Assembly: GCA_035500455.1 (NCBI GenBank)
Contig: DATJXG010000115.1
Coordinates: forward strand, 1-9,004
From: DATJXG01 sp035500455
GTDB taxonomy: Bacteria > Acidobacteriota > Terriglobia > Terriglobales > Acidobacteriaceae
Reading direction: 5' to 3'
DNA length: 9,004 nucleotides
The position numbers and the translations under genes are program-made. Shown here one piece after another: positions 6,425-9,004 of the stretch (its first letter is position 1; each line of letters starts with the position of its first letter). The notes below the pieces were generated by a model. The model was not told the origin of the DNA, ran no database searches, and saw only the letters and a list, made by a program, of their open reading frames with translations.

Positions 6425-7885
6425 CTACTGCTGTTTCAGCATGCTGCCATCGATCTCGGCGCCGCTATCATTTTGCAGGATATATGCCTGGTTTCCCGAA
6501 ACCAGATAGAACACCAGGTTGTTGGAGAGGCTGTTGACGGAACCGGTCATTCGCCCATTCGAGGCGACGCTGTAGCTTCCGTTCAGAGTAACTGTGGACG
6601 CCGATCCCGTAACGTTCACAGCATAGTTCACCACCAGCGTGCCACTCCCGTCGGCGGTCAAAGTGCCGACACGGTCAAAGGTATCCGAGGTGGACAAGGT
6701 GTATCCATCATTCAGAAAGACATACGTTCCGTTCACCGAGGAGTTCGAGAAGGAGCCTGACTGCAAATCTGCCGTCCCATCTTCCACCTTGGTGGAATCA
6801 TCCACCAGGAAGAAGGCACGCGAGGGGCTGACCATCCAATAAATCTCCTGAATGGTCCCGGTGCTTGCCGGCAAGGTCACTGCGGCGCGGCCATTCGACG
6901 CCATGGTGTAGCTGCCGGAGCCCGTTAAAGTCACGTTGGTCGAGGAGGTTCCGTCCTGCACAGAATCCAGGGCGCCGGCGGAGATGTTCCCGCTGCCGTC
7001 CGCAGTGAAGCTGCCGACGGTACGGACCGCGTCCACTGTGGCGGTGTCCCCGCGGCTGCCGAAGGCATAACCTCCGGAAAGAGAGGCAGCATTAAAGCTG
7101 GTCGCAGTCTGCTTTTCAACCTGGCCCAGTCCGTTTGTTCCCGCGTTGGTGGAGAACAACAGTACCGTACTACTGTCGATCATGTAGTAGGCAAAGGGCG
7201 TGGTAGCCACCCCGTCATCGAACGTGCCCGTCCCCCGTCCACTGGTGGCATCGGGAAAGTTAAACGAGCCGCTTAGGGGCAGCGAACTCAGCGTACCGGT
7301 CCGCTCCACATCCTCGTTTCCCGTGATGGTTCCGTTCGCAACCGTGAATGCTCCCACCGCACCCACGGATGAGTCGGCAGTGGTTCCAAAGGTGTGAAGG
7401 CGGAAGGCAAATGTGCCGCTCGGGGGAGCCGAAAACGCCGACGCAGTTTGCAACCTGGCAGTTCCGCCTGCGGTTGCCAGGCCGTCCACTTCGATCAGAT
7501 CAATTTGAGAAGAATCCACCACGGTAAAAGCAAAAGTCAGACTGCTGCCGTTGGCGAAGTTGAAGACGCCGCTCCCGGTTCCGTCGCTGCTGATGGAATA
7601 GGTTCCAGTGGTGGTGACGGCCAGGGAGACGCTGGTGCCTTCGGCAAAGTCGTCGGTACCGGCGGTGATGTTGCCGTTGCCATCCGCAGTGAACACGCCG
7701 GCTTCGCGAAAGAAACTGCCGGTGCTGAGGTCGATTCCGCTCAACTGATAGGCATACTGCCCACTGAGTTTGCTGTTGGAGTTATTGCCGCCGCCAAAAC
7801 TGTTGTTATTGCCCCCGCCGCTCGAGCCGCAGGCGATCGTAAAGGAAAGTAAACCCAATCCCAACAGCAGAAACACTTTGTTCAT
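6425..7885 (-). CDS. Secreted repeat lipoprotein with four ~110-residue beta-rich repeats
   Basis: The 486-residue product begins MNKVFLLLGLGLLSFTIACG, a type II signal peptide with lipobox TIAC and lipidated Cys19, followed by a Gly/Ser/Asn linker to about residue 39. Four related segments follow at roughly 40-151, 152-264, 265-379 and 380-486. Recurring phrases include FTADGNGNITAG (65-76), FTADGSGNISAG (293-304) and LTADGSG (409-415), and YSISSDG (96-102), YTMASNG (326-332) and YSVASNG (438-444). Copy 2 is the most divergent (FTVANGTITG). Ser, Thr, Gly and Asn dominate, and beta strands are likely. It is probably anchored in the outer membrane or exposed at the surface; no enzymatic motif is visible and I do not know its function. 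An upstream in-frame ATG at 7939 would add 18 residues before the signal peptide, which is less plausible. The nearest Shine-Dalgarno sequence lies 28 bases upstream. Confidence 0.85.
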   Translation of the reverse strand: MNKVFLLLGLGLLSFTIACGSSGGGNNNSFGGGNNSNSKLSGQYAYQLSGIDLSTGSFFREAGVFTADGNGNITAGTDDFAEGTSVSLAVTTTGTYSISSDGTGSGVFNFANGSSLTFAFTVVDSSQIDLIEVDGLATAGGTARLQTASAFSAPPSGTFAFRLHTFGTTADSSVGAVGAFTVANGTITGNEDVERTGTLSSLPLSGSFNFPDATSGRGTGTFDDGVATTPFAYYMIDSSTVLLFSTNAGTNGLGQVEKQTATSFNAASLSGGYAFGSRGDTATVDAVRTVGSFTADGSGNISAGALDSVQDGTSSTNVTLTGSGSYTMASNGRAAVTLPASTGTIQEIYWMVSPSRAFFLVDDSTKVEDGTADLQSGSFSNSSVNGTYVFLNDGYTLSTSDTFDRVGTLTADGSGTLVVNYAVNVTGSASTVTLNGSYSVASNGRMTGSVNSLSNNLVFYLVSGNQAYILQNDSGAEIDGSMLKQQ

Positions 7886-7919
7886 GGCAATGGCGCGGCT
7901 GGAAGTTGCCGGACTCCTT
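7886..7919 (-). promoter_or_regulatory. Displaced ribosome binding site with intervening stem before the lipoprotein start
   Basis: On the minus strand AAGGAG occupies 7919-7914, 28 bases from the ATG at 7885. Between them GGCAA (7910-7906) can pair with TTGCC (7890-7886), enclosing 15 bases. Folded, the stem would leave three bases after AAGGAG and place the ATG directly after the stem. No ATG, GTG or TTG lies at normal distance from AAGGAG. The pairing is only five base pairs, so this is tentative. Confidence 0.35.
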
Positions 7920-8098
7920 CTAGGATAGCGGTCGTGCATACGGGTCGAAATGGGAGCTAGTTAAACCATCTAACACAAATGGACGGGGAAAGTTTCGATT
8001 TGGGAGGCCAGCATTGCACCTAAGTAACCAGTCCGTAATCATTCCGCCGCGTCCAGGGGTGGCGCAAAGTCCCTCTGTGATAGATTTCTAGGTTGCTT

Positions 8099-9004
8099 AT
8101 GACAGATGCCTTTTGGGCCTTGAACGTTGCCGCGCAGCGCGGCGCTTCCTATTGTGATGCGCGCATCGTGGATGACCGGAGCCGCGCGCTTTCTACTAAA
8201 AATGGAAGGGTCGGGCAGGTTTCCGACTCCGAGTCACGGGGCATCGGCATTCGCGTCCTCGCGGATGGCGCCTGGGGCTTTGCCGCTTCCGACGATCTGA
8301 GTCGCCTTGCGGTTGAGGCCACGGCGGCGCGGGCTGTGGAAATTGCCAAGGCTTCGGCGCGGGTAAAGCAGCAGGATGTCCGAATGGCGCCGGAAGAGGC
8401 AGTGACCGGCGAATGGGCTACGCCCTACAAGATCGATCCTTTCAGCATTTCCGTGGAGCAAAACCTGGACCTGCTTCTCAAGGTCGATTCCGAGATGCGC
8501 GCGGTAAGCGGAGTCACGCTGGCGGAAACCAATATGAATTTTCGCCGCGAGGAGCAGTGGTTCGTTTCTTCCGAAGGAGCGAACATCCACCAGACAAAGT
8601 ACACCACTGGTGTTGGCTGTACCGCGATGGCGTTCGCCGGCAGCGAGATTCAAAAGCGGTCGTATCCCACGTCTTACGGTGGGCAATGGCAGAACAAGGG
8701 CTATGAACTGATTGAAGAACTCAAACTGCCGGAAAATGCGCGCCGCGTCGGCGAGGAGGCGGTGGCTCTGCTGAAGGCGGACCAGTGCCCCGAGGGCCGG
8801 TTCACCATAATTTTAGAAAGCGCGCAGTTGGGTTTGCAGATCCACGAATCGGTCGGCCACCCGATTGAACTGGATCGCGTGCTCGGCATGGAAGCGAATT
8901 TTGCCGGCACTTCCTTTCTGACATTGGACAAGCTTCGCACTCTGCGCTACGGCAGCGACTTGGTCAACATCGTTGCCGACGCGCGCCAGGAGCACGGCCC
9001 CGGC
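8099..9004 (+). CDS. tldD: TldD/PmbA-family metalloprotease, N-terminal part (runs off the window)
   Basis: The frame stays open for 302 codons from ATG 8099 to the window end, so about the first two thirds of a usual 450-480 residue protein is present. The N-terminal domain carries GASYCDARIVDDRSRALSTKNG (15-36) and the turn ESRGIGIRVLADGAWGFAA (45-63), both typical of TldD/PmbA proteins. The zinc-binding HExxxH motif is HESVGH at 249-254 (DNA 8843-8860) within IHESVGHPIELDR. Having this motif places it on the TldD side rather than PmbA/TldE, which lacks it. TldD and TldE form a heterodimeric protease that cuts unfolded peptides and, in some bacteria, matures RiPPs or degrades CcdA. A TldE partner would be expected downstream but is not visible. 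Only AGG (8090-8092) resembles a ribosome binding site. The gene diverges from the lipoprotein across about 210 bases, in which I found no convincing promoter. Confidence 0.9.
   Translation, partial: MTDAFWALNVAAQRGASYCDARIVDDRSRALSTKNGRVGQVSDSESRGIGIRVLADGAWGFAASDDLSRLAVEATAARAVEIAKASARVKQQDVRMAPEEAVTGEWATPYKIDPFSISVEQNLDLLLKVDSEMRAVSGVTLAETNMNFRREEQWFVSSEGANIHQTKYTTGVGCTAMAFAGSEIQKRSYPTSYGGQWQNKGYELIEELKLPENARRVGEEAVALLKADQCPEGRFTIILESAQLGLQIHESVGHPIELDRVLGMEANFAGTSFLTLDKLRTLRYGSDLVNIVADARQEHGPG

Noticed and set aside
7394..7852. 152-codon plus-strand open frame within the lipoprotein gene
   Set aside because: It is antisense to the repeat lipoprotein, whose signal peptide, lipobox and internal repeats identify the real coding strand.
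8014..8030. Possible minus-strand sigma-54 promoter for the lipoprotein gene (GG-N10-GC)
   Set aside because: Only the GG and GC dinucleotides and a few flanking bases match; the rest of both boxes deviates, so it is not distinguishable from chance.

Overview
The window looks like chromosomal DNA of an acidobacterium (Acidobacteriota, probably the Terriglobia/Koribacter side). It is GC-rich. The main pointers are an 811-residue permease with the duplicated MacB/FtsX architecture known as the acidobacterial duplicated orphan permease (ADOP), a serine/glycine/asparagine-rich repeat lipoprotein, and a small stand-alone receiver protein resembling ones I recall from that phylum. This assignment is inference from protein style, not from a marker gene.

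Layout, left to right. Bases 1-126 are the C-terminal tail of a membrane acyltransferase. A 276-base gap with hairpins and a 16-bp tandem duplication leads to a PhzF-family isomerase gene (403-1290) that ends in a probable terminator. Next is a stand-alone receiver-domain gene (1499-1915), preceded by a near-consensus sigma-54 (-24/-12) promoter at 1349-1364. A LolD/MacB-type ABC ATPase follows (2092-2799) with no partner permease next to it. Its stop codon runs into six degenerate heptamer repeats. Then come tRNA-Gly(GCC), a clear intrinsic terminator, and tRNA-Cys(GCA). After these are a 110-residue antibiotic-biosynthesis-monooxygenase-like protein (3363-3695) with a strong ribosome binding site, and the large ADOP permease (3971-6406). 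The permease converges on a minus-strand four-repeat lipoprotein (6425-7885). The last gene, divergent from the lipoprotein, is a TldD/PmbA-type metalloprotease (8099 onward) that runs off the right edge.

Most genes appear to be single transcription units separated by 150-280 base gaps, so no long operon is visible. The one functional link I can suggest is between the orphan ABC ATPase and the orphan ADOP permease about 1.2 kb downstream, separated by the tRNA genes and the monooxygenase-like gene. I see no CRISPR array, transposase, phage gene or obvious defence system. The more unusual material is regulatory or structural: the sigma-54 site, the heptamer array, a 14-bp duplication that creates a mini-ORF overlapping the phzF start, and a stem that may close the gap between ribosome binding site and start codon of the lipoprotein.
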